This document shows, piece after piece, positions 1-8,803 of a stretch of 64,000 nt of DNA. The notes below the pieces were generated by a model. It saw only the letters and a program-made list of their open reading frames with translations, did no database searches and was not told the DNA's origin. The stretch covers positions 510,858-574,857 of the forward strand of contig NZ_JAXHLU010000004.1 of the NCBI RefSeq assembly GCF_034521915.1, given 5' to 3'. Position numbers and translations under genes: made by a program. Origin of the DNA: Fodinibius sp034521915 (GTDB lineage Bacteria > Bacteroidota > Rhodothermia > Balneolales > Balneolaceae). Positions within the stretch are counted from its first letter, which is position 1; every line of letters begins with the position of its first letter.

Positions 1-71
1 TCCCAACTAAATCTTACAAAAGCCTCTAAAATACGGATAAAAGGATAATTAATTAAAGCAGTAATTTTTTC

Positions 72-79
72 TATCTTTG
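72..79 (+). promoter_or_regulatory. Candidate -7 promoter element for glyS
   Basis: The octamer TATCTTTG matches the Bacteroidota -7 consensus TAnnTTTG and lies 44 bases before the glyS start. No convincing TTG -33 partner is seen at the usual distance, so this rests on the -7 match alone. Confidence 0.35.
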
Positions 80-123
80 GGCATCTTAAAAATCATTATT
101 GAATCTAAATTCTTAGCACGTAC

Positions 124-1593
124 ATGTCAGTTACCGAACTCGATAGCTTAGATACGCTTGTGTCGTTGGCGAAGTCCCGCGCCTTTATTTATCAATCCTC
201 AGAAATTTATGGCGGACTCGGAGCCGTTTACGATTATGGTCCGTTGGGTACAGAACTCAAACGAAACATTCGCGATTTCTGGTGGAAAGAAATGACCCAG
301 CGTCACGATAATATTGTTGGGCTCGATTCAGCCATTTTTATGCATCCCAAAGTGTGGGAGGCCAGCGGTCACCTGGAGGGTTTTAACGACCCCATGATTG
401 ATGACAAGCAGTCGAATAAACGCTATCGGGCAGATATGCTGATCGAAAATCATATTGCGAAATTGCGCAGTGACGGCAAGGCCGATAAGGCGGATGAACT
501 GCAGGAACTTTTGGATACCGCCGGTTCGCGAAAAGGCGTGTGTGAGGATCTATATGAAATTATTATGGATGAGGAGATCCGGGCTCCTGAATCCGGCGCG
601 TTTGAGTGGACTGAAGTGCGCCAGTTTAATCTGATGTTCAAAACACAGTTTGGTGCTACTTCTTCTGGTAAGGATGATGATGCAGTCTATCTTCGTCCGG
701 AAACAGCGCAGGGCATTTTTGTGAATTTTAAGAACGTAATGGATACCGCTCGTCAGCAGGTACCGTTTGGTATTGCCCAGATTGGAAAGGCCTTTCGTAA
801 TGAGGTGGTTGCCCGGCAGTTTGTGTTCCGCATGCGGGAGTTTGAACAGATGGAGATGCAGTATTTTGTTGAGCCGGGAACTGATGAGGAGAGTTATGAT
901 CACTGGCTCAACAAACGGCTGGACTGGCACAGGAAATTGGGTATTCGTGAAAGCAAGCTACGTACTCATCCGCATCCCGAGGATAAGCTGGCACACTATG
1001 CTGAACAAGCCGCTGATATTCAGTACGAATATCCTATCGGCTGGCAAGAGGTTGAGGGTGTACATAACCGCACTGATTTTGATTTGAGTCAGCATATGGA
1101 ACATTCCGGCAAAAAGCTGGAGTATTACGACCAGCAGAAGCAGGAAAAATATGTCCCCTATGTAATTGAGACTTCTATTGGATTGGATCGCACGGTGATG
1201 ATGGTATTGTGCGATGCGTATCGAGAGGAGGAAGTAGATGGTGATACTCGAACGGTGCTAAAGATGAATCCACAGCTGGCACCAACAAAAGTGGGCATCT
1301 TTCCGCTGATCAAAAAAGATAAACTGCAGGATCTGGCGCATAAAATTACCGATGATCTGCGCGAAGATTATAACGTGTTGTATGATGAGTCCGGATCTAT
1401 TGGTAAGCGTTATCGTCGGCAGGATGAAGCGGGTACGCCGTTTTGTGTGACGGTTGATTTTGACGGCGTGGAATCAGAAGGCGAAGATACGGTTACAATA
1501 CGCTATCGTGATGATATGACGCAGGATCGCGTGCCGGTAAGTCGACTGAAAGAAGTGATTGATGAAAAGATGAAAAGCTGGAAGTCGGAGTAG
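124..1593 (+). CDS. glyS: Glycyl-tRNA synthetase, homodimeric class II type
   Basis: This enzyme charges tRNA-Gly with glycine in the cytoplasm. The 489-residue product has the class II layout: an N-terminal catalytic core, motif 2 near residues 223-247 (FRNEV followed by the REFEQMEMQYF stretch), motif 3 near residue 352 (GLDR) and a C-terminal anticodon-binding domain from about residue 390. The length fits the single-chain alpha2 enzyme rather than the alpha2beta2 GlyQ/GlyS type. The ATG start is followed by a typical N-terminus. The gene stands alone, with a candidate promoter upstream and a hairpin terminator downstream. Identification is firm; some databases use the symbol glyQS. Confidence 0.95.
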   Translation: MSVTELDSLDTLVSLAKSRAFIYQSSEIYGGLGAVYDYGPLGTELKRNIRDFWWKEMTQRHDNIVGLDSAIFMHPKVWEASGHLEGFNDPMIDDKQSNKRYRADMLIENHIAKLRSDGKADKADELQELLDTAGSRKGVCEDLYEIIMDEEIRAPESGAFEWTEVRQFNLMFKTQFGATSSGKDDDAVYLRPETAQGIFVNFKNVMDTARQQVPFGIAQIGKAFRNEVVARQFVFRMREFEQMEMQYFVEPGTDEESYDHWLNKRLDWHRKLGIRESKLRTHPHPEDKLAHYAEQAADIQYEYPIGWQEVEGVHNRTDFDLSQHMEHSGKKLEYYDQQKQEKYVPYVIETSIGLDRTVMMVLCDAYREEEVDGDTRTVLKMNPQLAPTKVGIFPLIKKDKLQDLAHKITDDLREDYNVLYDESGSIGKRYRRQDEAGTPFCVTVDFDGVESEGEDTVTIRYRDDMTQDRVPVSRLKEVIDEKMKSWKSE

Positions 1594-1628
1594 GTTCTGG
1601 AAACTAGAAGTTTGAACTTGGATTTCAG

Positions 1629-1667
1629 AAGCCTGTTAGGCTTAGGAAGTTTTACAGGCTTTTATTT
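1629..1667 (+). terminator. Rho-independent terminator after glyS
   Basis: An 8-bp perfect inverted repeat (AAGCCTGT at 1629-1636 and ACAGGCTT at 1654-1661) with a 17-base loop is followed by a T-rich run. It lies between the end of glyS and the convergent hydrolase gene. Confidence 0.6.
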
Positions 1668-1674
1668 ATAGATC

Positions 1675-3069
1675 TTATTTTTTGATCCATTTTGAGATTG
1701 ACTGAATTAATCCGTCCACAAATTCAGGTTCTAAAGTAGCATATTCATTGACTGATCCCGTTTTTGCGTTTTGGAAAAGATGATTGGCTTCAGGAAAGAC
1801 TTTCATATCATACGTGGTTTCGGCTGAGTCTAAAGCTGATGTTATGGGTGGTCGATTCATCTGCTCAGTAACTTGCATATCTTTACCACCAAATAGCACT
1901 AACACGGGTATATTGAGCTTTATTAAGTCGGTAGTAGGGTTATAGCGGAGGAAGGATTTCAATTGTGGAGACTGGTAAGCATTTAATAGCCGATGAGCCT
2001 GTCGATTAGCTAAGGTTTCAGCCTGGGAGGAATCCAAGCCAATCGATAACTGTAATTTCTTAAATTTGTTGGTGTAGTTCTTTCTGGCTTCTTCCATATT
2101 TTGATCCTTTAAGACGGCTTCCATGAGTTTTTCGCGTGCGTCAATTTCTTCTGTGATTAGGCTGCTATCGATATTGGCCCGAGAAAATGCCTGCCTTGCC
2201 TGAAATCGAAGTATTTCTTGCATCGTACGACCTGTTGAAGCTAACAGGATAAGTTTGTCGACACTGCTATTTTCTGCTGCCACTTTACCGGCAACAATTC
2301 CGCCCTGGCTGTGTCCAAGTAAAATAATTTCAGAGAAAGATTTGGTATTATCTCGTCTAAAATAATTGATGATTGTTTTTACATCTGTCGCATGCATATT
2401 GAGCGAAGTTTCGGAAAAATTACCACCCGACTGACCAATACCGCGATCATCATACCGAAAAGTAGCTATTCCATTTGTAGTCAGAGAATCAGCCAATGAC
2501 TGATAAGGTTTAAAATCAGTTATAGATAATTCTCCATCCCGATTTTGTGCACCACTGCCGGAAATTATGATAACCAGCTTATTGGTCTGTAGATCCATAG
2601 GCCAAGTAAGTGTTCCACCTATTTCAACAGAATCATTTTTGATGATAATATCTTCTTGATTATATGAGGGAGACGAAGTGCTTTTGCGAGTGGTAGTATT
2701 TGCAGAAAGTTTCTTGAAGAGTTCAAACGGAAACTGTTGTCCACTTTGATGGAAGGTGCCGGTAATGGTAGTGTCATTTTTTAAATGGCCGCGGAATTCA
2801 ACGGTACTCATGCCGGCAAAAAAGGAAAAGTTTACTGAGTCACTTCGGGTTATGGTGATATCCTCGAGGCGAATATCCTGGGCTCCTTGCTGAGGGATAT
2901 CAATAGTGCCGCTTAGAGAATTATTTGCGCAGGAAAAGTCTGTAATTATCACCAATTTGGTTCCCTGCACATTAATGGATCCCTTCCAATGGCCTTGCAG
3001 CTCGTGTTGTGCTGTTGCAACTAAGGGAAGGGCAATAATAATATTAAGAATGGCGATAAGTGTTTTCAT
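1675..3069 (-). CDS. Secreted alpha/beta hydrolase
   Basis: The 464-residue protein starts with a probable Sec signal peptide (residues 1-20, hydrophobic core ending VATAQ). A beta-rich region of unknown function fills roughly residues 25-120. The alpha/beta hydrolase domain follows, with the nucleophile elbow GHSQGG (Ser254), candidate acid Asp397 in FGGKD and candidate base His430 in EANH. This is the arrangement of serine esterases and peptidases exported to the periplasm or surface. The substrate cannot be told from sequence. It lies downstream of sodC on the same strand, but a terminator hairpin separates them, so it is probably transcribed separately. Confidence 0.85.
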   Translation of the reverse strand: MKTLIAILNIIIALPLVATAQHELQGHWKGSINVQGTKLVIITDFSCANNSLSGTIDIPQQGAQDIRLEDITITRSDSVNFSFFAGMSTVEFRGHLKNDTTITGTFHQSGQQFPFELFKKLSANTTTRKSTSSPSYNQEDIIIKNDSVEIGGTLTWPMDLQTNKLVIIISGSGAQNRDGELSITDFKPYQSLADSLTTNGIATFRYDDRGIGQSGGNFSETSLNMHATDVKTIINYFRRDNTKSFSEIILLGHSQGGIVAGKVAAENSSVDKLILLASTGRTMQEILRFQARQAFSRANIDSSLITEEIDAREKLMEAVLKDQNMEEARKNYTNKFKKLQLSIGLDSSQAETLANRQAHRLLNAYQSPQLKSFLRYNPTTDLIKLNIPVLVLFGGKDMQVTEQMNRPPITSALDSAETTYDMKVFPEANHLFQNAKTGSVNEYATLEPEFVDGLIQSISKWIKK

Positions 3070-3109
3070 GACTGTGAAGCTATGTAAGTAATAATAAATG
3101 TCTTATATA

Positions 3110-3145
3110 AAAATGGAGTCCAACCTGTGAGGTGGACTCCATTTT
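3110..3145 (-). terminator. Terminator hairpin after sodC
   Basis: A 13-bp perfect stem (3110-3122 with 3133-3145, core TGGAGTCCA/TGGACTCCA) has a 10-base loop. On the minus strand it ends in a T-rich tail. The symmetrical A/T flanks could let it work in both directions. Confidence 0.75.
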
Positions 3146-3165
3146 AATTTAAGTTTTTTTTCTTA

Positions 3166-3732
3166 TCAGGCATCGGCATTCGCTACCCCGATAACACCGC
3201 ATCCCATTCGAGGACCGGCAGCTCCTGAAGGTTGTGATTCAAAATCATCTTCGCCACCGTGAATTACAATTCCTCGTCCGATAATGCTGTTAGGACCGTT
3301 TAATTTAATTTTTGGATCAACATAGTTGATGCTGGCCGAGTCACCCTCTGCGACTAAAAGGTTACCCATATCTCCCATGTGACGGTTGTCTTGTGTAGGC
3401 GATCCATGATCATTTTCCGTAGGATTGTAGTGGCCACCCGCAGAAGTACCATCGCCGGCTGAACAATCTCCGTATTCATGAATATGAAACCCGTGCTTGC
3501 CTTCGCTCAACCCTTCAAACTCACCTTGGACACGTACGCTATCTCCTTCTTGTTGGAAAGTTACGGTTCCTGTGACGTTTCCATTATCGGTGGGATGAAC
3601 AACTGCCACGGCTTTGGTGAAGTCAGTTGCCGGCTCTGTAGTTTTTTCTTCTTGCTCCATCTTCTGTTGGGCACATCCCACAGCGAAAAAGAGTAGTACA
3701 AATGACAGAAAATACTTTTTAAATAATTGCAT
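3166..3732 (-). CDS. sodC: Cu/Zn superoxide dismutase lipoprotein
   Basis: SodC converts superoxide to hydrogen peroxide and oxygen in the periplasm or at the outer membrane. The 188-residue product begins with a lipoprotein signal whose lipobox FAVGC predicts lipidation of the cysteine near residue 20. The mature domain shows the copper-ligand pair in GFHIHEYGDC, the zinc region GGHYNPTENDHG, the later ligand in GIVIHGGEDD, and the C-terminal GPRMGCGVIG segment supplying the second disulfide cysteine. All expected metal ligands appear present. The gene is monocistronic, closed by a strong hairpin, and divergent from the VOC gene. Confidence 0.93.
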   Translation of the reverse strand: MQLFKKYFLSFVLLFFAVGCAQQKMEQEEKTTEPATDFTKAVAVVHPTDNGNVTGTVTFQQEGDSVRVQGEFEGLSEGKHGFHIHEYGDCSAGDGTSAGGHYNPTENDHGSPTQDNRHMGDMGNLLVAEGDSASINYVDPKIKLNGPNSIIGRGIVIHGGEDDFESQPSGAAGPRMGCGVIGVANADA

Positions 3733-3954
3733 GAGTGAATATAATTTTTGGTTTTTATTAATGTTTCAATCCTAATTCTTTAACAAGAGCTAATGTATTG
3801 TCATTCAATGTAAGTTAAAAATCGGCATCGGGTTCTATGGATAATTATTATCATCTAAGAGATTTACCATGAATGCATGAGTGCATATTGATTTATATCT
3901 TATCATCTATAATTAAGAATTAAGAAATTAAAAACCTTCAAATTGTTAGTAATT

Positions 3955-4383
3955 ATGGCAGAAAAAACAACACCGCTTTTTCACTTGGCATTTCCGGTTT
4001 CAGATCTCGAAGAAACCCTTACGTTTTATCGGGATGTCCTCGGCTGTGATACCGGCCGCAGTTCAGATCACTGGATCGATTTTGATTTCTGGGGGCACCA
4101 GGTTGTTGCGCATTTAAGTCCTGAAGAGGCAGGTAAATCAAGTATGAACGATGTGGACGGCCACGCCGTACCGGCCAAGCACTTTGGGTTGATATTGGAA
4201 TGGGAACAGTGGGAAGAGCTTGCCGAAAGATTGGAAAATGAGGGGGTAGATTTCATTATCGAGCCATATGTTCGTTTTGAAGGGAAACCAGGCGAACAGG
4301 CTACGATGTTTTTTAAGGATCCCAGTGGCAATGCCCTTGAATTCAAGGCCTTTCGAAATAAAGAACAGATTTTCGCTACGTAA
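3955..4383 (+). CDS. VOC-superfamily (glyoxalase/dioxygenase fold) protein
   Basis: The product of about 142 residues has the vicinal oxygen chelate fold: an N-terminal segment FHLAFPVSDLEETLTFYRD with an early histidine, and a C-terminal PSGNALEFKAF motif with the terminal glutamate ligand. Such proteins use a divalent metal in lyase, dioxygenase or resistance reactions; the substrate here is unknown. The frame is open from a TTG at 3943, but the ATG at 3955 places MAEK directly before the domain and is preferred. No strong ribosome-binding site is visible. Confidence 0.85.
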   Translation: MAEKTTPLFHLAFPVSDLEETLTFYRDVLGCDTGRSSDHWIDFDFWGHQVVAHLSPEEAGKSSMNDVDGHAVPAKHFGLILEWEQWEELAERLENEGVDFIIEPYVRFEGKPGEQATMFFKDPSGNALEFKAFRNKEQIFAT

Positions 4384-4394
4384 GAATAGTCTTG

Positions 4395-4573
4395 AGTAGT
4401 GAGATGGGAGTATTGAGATGGAATTATTATTTATATCGCCTGAAGATAAATCATCAGGCTAAATGCATCTGAGCTTGTTTAAGTTAGTTTTTTCAGTCCA
4501 GATAGGTATTATCGCGACAAATTCTAATCTTAATCTATAACCCATGATAAGGTTAAGGTAAAATCTCACTACT
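4395..4573. repeat. Inverted repeat pair flanking the VOC/ABC-F intergenic region
   Basis: The 11-mer AGTAGTGAGAT at 4395-4405 recurs as its exact reverse complement at 4563-4573, about 157 bases away. This convergent intergenic region also contains a weak 6-bp hairpin around 4438-4461. The second arm lies about 50 bases outside the left edge of the large tandem duplication. Function is unknown. Confidence 0.45.
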
Positions 4574-4592
4574 TACTACTCAATATTCATAA

Positions 4593-6557
4593 CTAACTAC
4601 CAAATTCTTCCTCAATTTCGCTCATTTTCATAGCCAGCTCTTCCCATTCGGCATAGATTTCGACTAGTTTACCCTTGAGCTTTTCGTACTCCATGGATAT
4701 TTCCTTGACCTGATCTTCATCTTCGTAAAAGTCGGGTTCAGCCATCAGATCCTCAATTTCTTCCTTGCGTTCTTCGAGCTCTTCAATCTCTTCTTCCAGC
4801 GGATCAATCTTTCTTTTCAGTGGCTTAAGCTTGTCATGCTTTTTCTGTCGCTTTTGGGCGGCCAGTCGCCTTTCTTCTTTTCTGGATAATCCGTTATTGG
4901 AAGTGTCTGATCTGCTATCCTGTTGATTTACAGCTTTATTTGTCTCTTCCCGTTCTTCCACTTTATCAAGATAGTAAGAGACATTGCCGTGAAAAGTATT
5001 AGTTTTATTGGGACGCACTTCCAGCACTTTGTCAACAATAGGATCAAGGAAGTCGCGGTCGTGACTGACAATCATGTACGTACCTTCGTACTGATCGAGG
5101 GCCTGCTGCAGAATATCTTTGGATTGCATATCCAGGTGATTGGTGGGCTCATCAAAAATCAGGAAATTGGCCGGTTGTACCAGCATACGTGCCAGGGCAA
5201 GACGACTTTTTTCTCCGCCCGATAGTACCGATACTTTTTTAAATACATCATCGCCCTGGAAAAGGAAACATCCTAAAATAGTACGCAGCCGCGTTTCATC
5301 GGTTTTGGGTGCGGCTTCCCGCATGATTTCAAATACCGTTTTGTTGCGATCCAGTTCATCAGCTTGGTGTTGGGCAAAATAGGAGGTCGTCACGTTATGG
5401 CCCGGCTCGCGTTCACCCTCATCAAAATCTTCAAGTCCGGCAAGCATACGAATCATCGTCGATTTCCCCGCACCATTGGGACCCACAACCGCAATTTTAT
5501 CACCGCGATCGATAGAGTAAGAGAGGTCTTCAAAAACGACGTTGTCATCATATTGCTTGCGGATATTTTTGAGCTTCATCACCACCGCACCGCTGCGTTC
5601 AGGGGGAGGGAATTCAAAGTATATTTCCTCTTCGCGCTCGTCGAGCTCAATTTTATCCATTTTCTCCAGCTGTTTGATACGGCTCTGCACCTGGGCGGCC
5701 TTGCTGGCGTTATAGCGAAACTTGTCGATAAATTCCTGGATCTCCTTGATTTCCTGCTGCTGATTCTCATAGGCTTTGCGCAGGTGTTCTTTTCGCTCGG
5801 CATGCTTTTCCTCGTAATAATCGTAATTGCCGGCATAGTCGTGTAGGTCACCCCGTTCCAGGGCCAGTGTGCGTGTGGTAATTTTATTCAGGAACGCCTT
5901 GTCGTGCGAGACAATAATGACTGCGCCCTCGTATCCATTCAAAAACTGTTCGATCCAGCGCAGCGATTCAATATCCAAGTGGTTTGTAGGCTCATCCAAT
6001 AACAGGTACATGGGACGCTGAAGCAGGAGTTTACCGAGCGCAATACGCATCAGCCAGCCCCCACTGAATTCAGTTGTTGAGCGCTGAAAATCATCCGGCG
6101 TAAATCCAAGCCCCATCAGAACTTTTTCAATATTTGATTCTAGCGCGTAAGCACCGGATTGTTCAATACGATTTTGAAGCCGTCCCACTTCTTCCATCGT
6201 AGAACGGTATTCTGGAGTTCCTTCTTCAAGAGCTGCTAATTCTTCACGCGCTTTCTGTACTTTGTGCTCTAATTTTTGAATATCGGCAAAAGCACTTTCC
6301 ATCTCTTCATAGACGGTGAGATCCGGATCCGGATCTACGCCATCCTGCGGCAGATAGCCAACGGTAGCTGCTTTAGACATCGCTATATTCCCACCATTGG
6401 GTTCAATTTCTCCGGCAATAATTTTGAGTAGCGTGGATTTGCCGGCACCATTCGGACCTACGAGTCCGACCCGTTCACCCGGATTAATGATGGTGCTGAT
6501 ACCGTCGAGTAGCGTTTCGTCGCCGAATGATAGCGATATGTTTTCGAGTTGAAGCAA
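4593..6557 (-). CDS. ABC-F family ATPase, Uup-like (copy 1)
   Basis: This soluble protein of about 654 residues has two ABC ATPase domains and no membrane segments, as in ABC-F factors that act on ribosomes. Each half shows Walker A (GPNGAGKST twice), a signature (FSGGW and LSGGEKS) and Walker B (DEPTNHLD twice). A charged linker lies between the halves, and a C-terminal coiled coil resembling the Uup C-terminal domain covers roughly the last 75 residues. The frame is open to a GTG at 6599, but the TTG at 6557 gives MLQLENISLSFG, the usual family start. It is the intact member of the duplicated pair and is divergent from the CBS protein gene. Confidence 0.9.
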   Translation of the reverse strand: MLQLENISLSFGDETLLDGISTIINPGERVGLVGPNGAGKSTLLKIIAGEIEPNGGNIAMSKAATVGYLPQDGVDPDPDLTVYEEMESAFADIQKLEHKVQKAREELAALEEGTPEYRSTMEEVGRLQNRIEQSGAYALESNIEKVLMGLGFTPDDFQRSTTEFSGGWLMRIALGKLLLQRPMYLLLDEPTNHLDIESLRWIEQFLNGYEGAVIIVSHDKAFLNKITTRTLALERGDLHDYAGNYDYYEEKHAERKEHLRKAYENQQQEIKEIQEFIDKFRYNASKAAQVQSRIKQLEKMDKIELDEREEEIYFEFPPPERSGAVVMKLKNIRKQYDDNVVFEDLSYSIDRGDKIAVVGPNGAGKSTMIRMLAGLEDFDEGEREPGHNVTTSYFAQHQADELDRNKTVFEIMREAAPKTDETRLRTILGCFLFQGDDVFKKVSVLSGGEKSRLALARMLVQPANFLIFDEPTNHLDMQSKDILQQALDQYEGTYMIVSHDRDFLDPIVDKVLEVRPNKTNTFHGNVSYYLDKVEEREETNKAVNQQDSRSDTSNNGLSRKEERRLAAQKRQKKHDKLKPLKRKIDPLEEEIEELEERKEEIEDLMAEPDFYEDEDQVKEISMEYEKLKGKLVEIYAEWEELAMKMSEIEEEFGS

Positions 6558-6693
6558 GAATATAAGTTCTTTAAAATTGGCACTTAATATAACCAACACA
6601 GTGCTTTGGCTAAACGTTAATTTCAGATAAATTGGAGAGGCACTTCAAAGGCAAAATTAGCTAATCAGGTTTTTTAATCAGGTGTAATACTAC

Positions 6694-6701
6694 TATTTTT
6701 G
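6694..6701 (+). promoter_or_regulatory. Candidate -7 element for CBS protein gene, copy 1
   Basis: TATTTTTG matches TAnnTTTG and ends only 4 bases before the ATG at 6706. If used, transcription would begin at or next to the start codon, giving a leaderless or nearly leaderless message. It is conserved in the second copy at 12379-12386. No clear -33 element is seen. Confidence 0.35.
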
Positions 6702-6705
6702 ACCT

Positions 6706-7788
6706 ATGTATTTACTGATATTTTATTTGGCACTTGCTATTGGAGTATCGTTTATGTGTTCTATTCTGGAGGCGGTGCTGCTTTCAGTGAGCCATTCCTA
6801 TATTGCTATCATGGAACGAAAAGGGGCAAAGACAGGTAAGTTGCTCCATAAATATAAGGAGGATGTAGACCGACCTCTTTCAGCGATTTTGAGCTTAAAT
6901 ACTATCGCCCATACCGTTGGTGCTGCCGGAGTGGGTGCCCAGGCGCAAATTGTTTTTGGGGATGCGTATGTAGCGATTACATCGGCTGTGCTTACCTTTC
7001 TGATCCTGGTAATTTCCGAAATTATCCCTAAAACTATTGGAGCAACTTATTGGAGGAAACTGGCTCCTATATCTGCTAAGACCCTTCGCGTGCTAATGTT
7101 TCTGATGTATCCACTGGTAGTAATGTCGCAGGCTATTACAAGATGGCTTGCACAGGATGAAAAAATTCCCAGCTTTAGTCGTGAGGAATTTGGAGCGCTG
7201 GCCGATCGTGGGGTGGAAGAAGGTATTTTTGAAGAGGAAGAATCACGCATATTTAAGAATTTGATTCGCTTTAATTCACTTCGGGTCAAGGATATTATGA
7301 CCCCCCGTACAGTGGTAGTTGGTTTTGATGAAACGTTGAAAGTGAGTGAAGTCAGTGAAAATGTTGAACGGCTTCATTTTTCGCGGCTTCCTGTTTATGG
7401 CGACGGTCGTGATGAGGTAACCGGCTATGTGCTTAAAAATGATTTATTGCTGATGTTGGCTCGCGGTGAAACGGATAAGGAGTTGAAGGAATTTAAGCGC
7501 GATATTCTTATCGTACCTGAGATGATGCCGCTGCAGGATTTCTTTGAACAGCTGATGAAAAAGCAGGAACATATCGCCATCGTAGTTGATGAGTACGGTG
7601 GTTTTGCCGGTGTTGTAACAATGGAAGACCTTGTGGAAACACTTCTGGGGATGGAGATTATAGACGAAGTGGATACTATTGAAGATATGCAGAAGATGGC
7701 ACGTAAAAAATGGATGGAGCGTGCTAAAAGACTGGGTATCGTTCCTGAAGATACCGAAGAGGCCTCCTCTTTGGATTCAACCTCGTAA
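6706..7788 (+). CDS. CNNM-domain/CBS-domain membrane protein, HlyC/CorC family (copy 1)
   Basis: The 360-residue protein has the hemolysin-family layout: an N-terminal CNNM (DUF21) domain of about 140 residues with hydrophobic membrane segments, then a CBS pair around residues 195-310 that opens with VKDIMTPRT and includes the IVVDEYGGFAGVVTMEDLVE signature. Relatives take part in Mg2+ or other metal efflux and homeostasis; haemolysis is rarely the real role. The usual C-terminal CorC/HlyC domain is absent or very short. Copy 2 differs by one residue (Ile to Leu near residue 104 of LTFLILV). It is divergent from the ABC-F gene with 106 bases between the longest frames. Confidence 0.88.
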   Translation: MYLLIFYLALAIGVSFMCSILEAVLLSVSHSYIAIMERKGAKTGKLLHKYKEDVDRPLSAILSLNTIAHTVGAAGVGAQAQIVFGDAYVAITSAVLTFLILVISEIIPKTIGATYWRKLAPISAKTLRVLMFLMYPLVVMSQAITRWLAQDEKIPSFSREEFGALADRGVEEGIFEEEESRIFKNLIRFNSLRVKDIMTPRTVVVGFDETLKVSEVSENVERLHFSRLPVYGDGRDEVTGYVLKNDLLLMLARGETDKELKEFKRDILIVPEMMPLQDFFEQLMKKQEHIAIVVDEYGGFAGVVTMEDLVETLLGMEIIDEVDTIEDMQKMARKKWMERAKRLGIVPEDTEEASSLDSTS

Positions 7789-8078
7789 CAGATCTTAAGC
7801 CTAGCTCTTCGCTTATTGGTTTGAATTGTTAATAATCATAGTACTGGATAGGAAATATCGTCAGCAGGGATCGTTCTATTCTATTTTCAATTCGACTTAC
7901 ATTTTTTTACTGTTTTAGGTTCGCCATTTGTACATTTATTTATGAGGTTTGAATGAAGGAAATATTTATAATTATAAACTACCGGCCTGCTCGTAACTTT
8001 ATTTACAACTCATAATTTGTTTTTTTAGGGGAATATTAATTTAGGTCTACTTATTACCGTATTGGCATTTGCTAACAT

Positions 8079-8639
8079 ATGAATATTGCAAAAGAAATAA
8101 GAGATAAGTCTGGCAATAATTTGGTGGAAAGGATTCGCCAGGGCGATGAGCAGGCTTTCGAAAAGCTCTTTTGCGAATACTATTATGATTTGTGTTCCTT
8201 TGCTTACCAGTTTACAAGCTGTGAGGAGCGAGCTAAAGATCTTGTGCAAGATGTGTTTGTAAAAATCTGGAATCGCCGCGAAAAGTGGAAGGTTCACCGC
8301 TCTGTTAAAGCCTATCTTTTAAAAGCGGTTCGTAATACTGCAATTAATCATATTAATGAAAGAGGGCATCGCAGCGAAGTGCGCGAGAACTTTTCAAGAG
8401 AGATGCTGCAAGATATAAAGCCATCGGTTGATCTGGGACTTGATAAAAAGGATGAATTGGTTGATCAAATATGGGAAGCTGTTGTGGCAATGCCCAAACG
8501 CCGCCGCAGGGTATTTATCCTTTATCACCGGCATGGTCTTAGTTATGACGAAATTTCTGGAGTTTTGGATATTAGCCGCAAGACTGTTGAAAATCACATG
8601 GGGTTGGCTCTTAAAGATATTCGCGCACAAATTGGGTGA
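8079..8639 (+). CDS. ECF RNA polymerase sigma factor (copy 1)
   Basis: The 186-residue product has sigma region 2 (about residues 25-95, with FEKLFCEYYYDL and AKDLVQDVFVKIW) and region 4 (about 130-182, with the helix-turn-helix LSYDEISGVLDISRKTVENHM). It lacks regions 1 and 3, as ECF factors do. Its place before fecR and a susC start is the classic transenvelope layout of Bacteroidota. It is presumably held inactive by FecR and would transcribe the porin genes. Copy 2 differs at only two residues (Lys to Glu near residue 5, Leu to Val in LGLDKK). Confidence 0.93.
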   Translation: MNIAKEIRDKSGNNLVERIRQGDEQAFEKLFCEYYYDLCSFAYQFTSCEERAKDLVQDVFVKIWNRREKWKVHRSVKAYLLKAVRNTAINHINERGHRSEVRENFSREMLQDIKPSVDLGLDKKDELVDQIWEAVVAMPKRRRRVFILYHRHGLSYDEISGVLDISRKTVENHMGLALKDIRAQIG

Positions 8640-8803
8640 GTTAGTACCTTCAACAGGTTGATTTTTTGCAGTACGAATCCTTCTAAAAACCCTTTCATAT
8701 TCTTTAAACGAAGTTTTTGGCCATCTTATATTAAAATTGGGGGGAATGCTTGTTACAACTGTCTTATAAGTGAAGAAAAGATCGATTATTTAAAGGCATT
8801 GTG

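Noticed and set aside
550..930. 126-codon minus-strand frame inside glyS
   Set aside because: It is antisense to conserved synthetase sequence including motif 2 and has no start context.
5364..5846. 160-codon plus-strand frame (and its counterpart at 11049-11552) opposite the ABC-F genes
   Set aside because: It lies entirely antisense to the strongly supported ABC-F coding frame. It appears in both units only because the DNA is duplicated.
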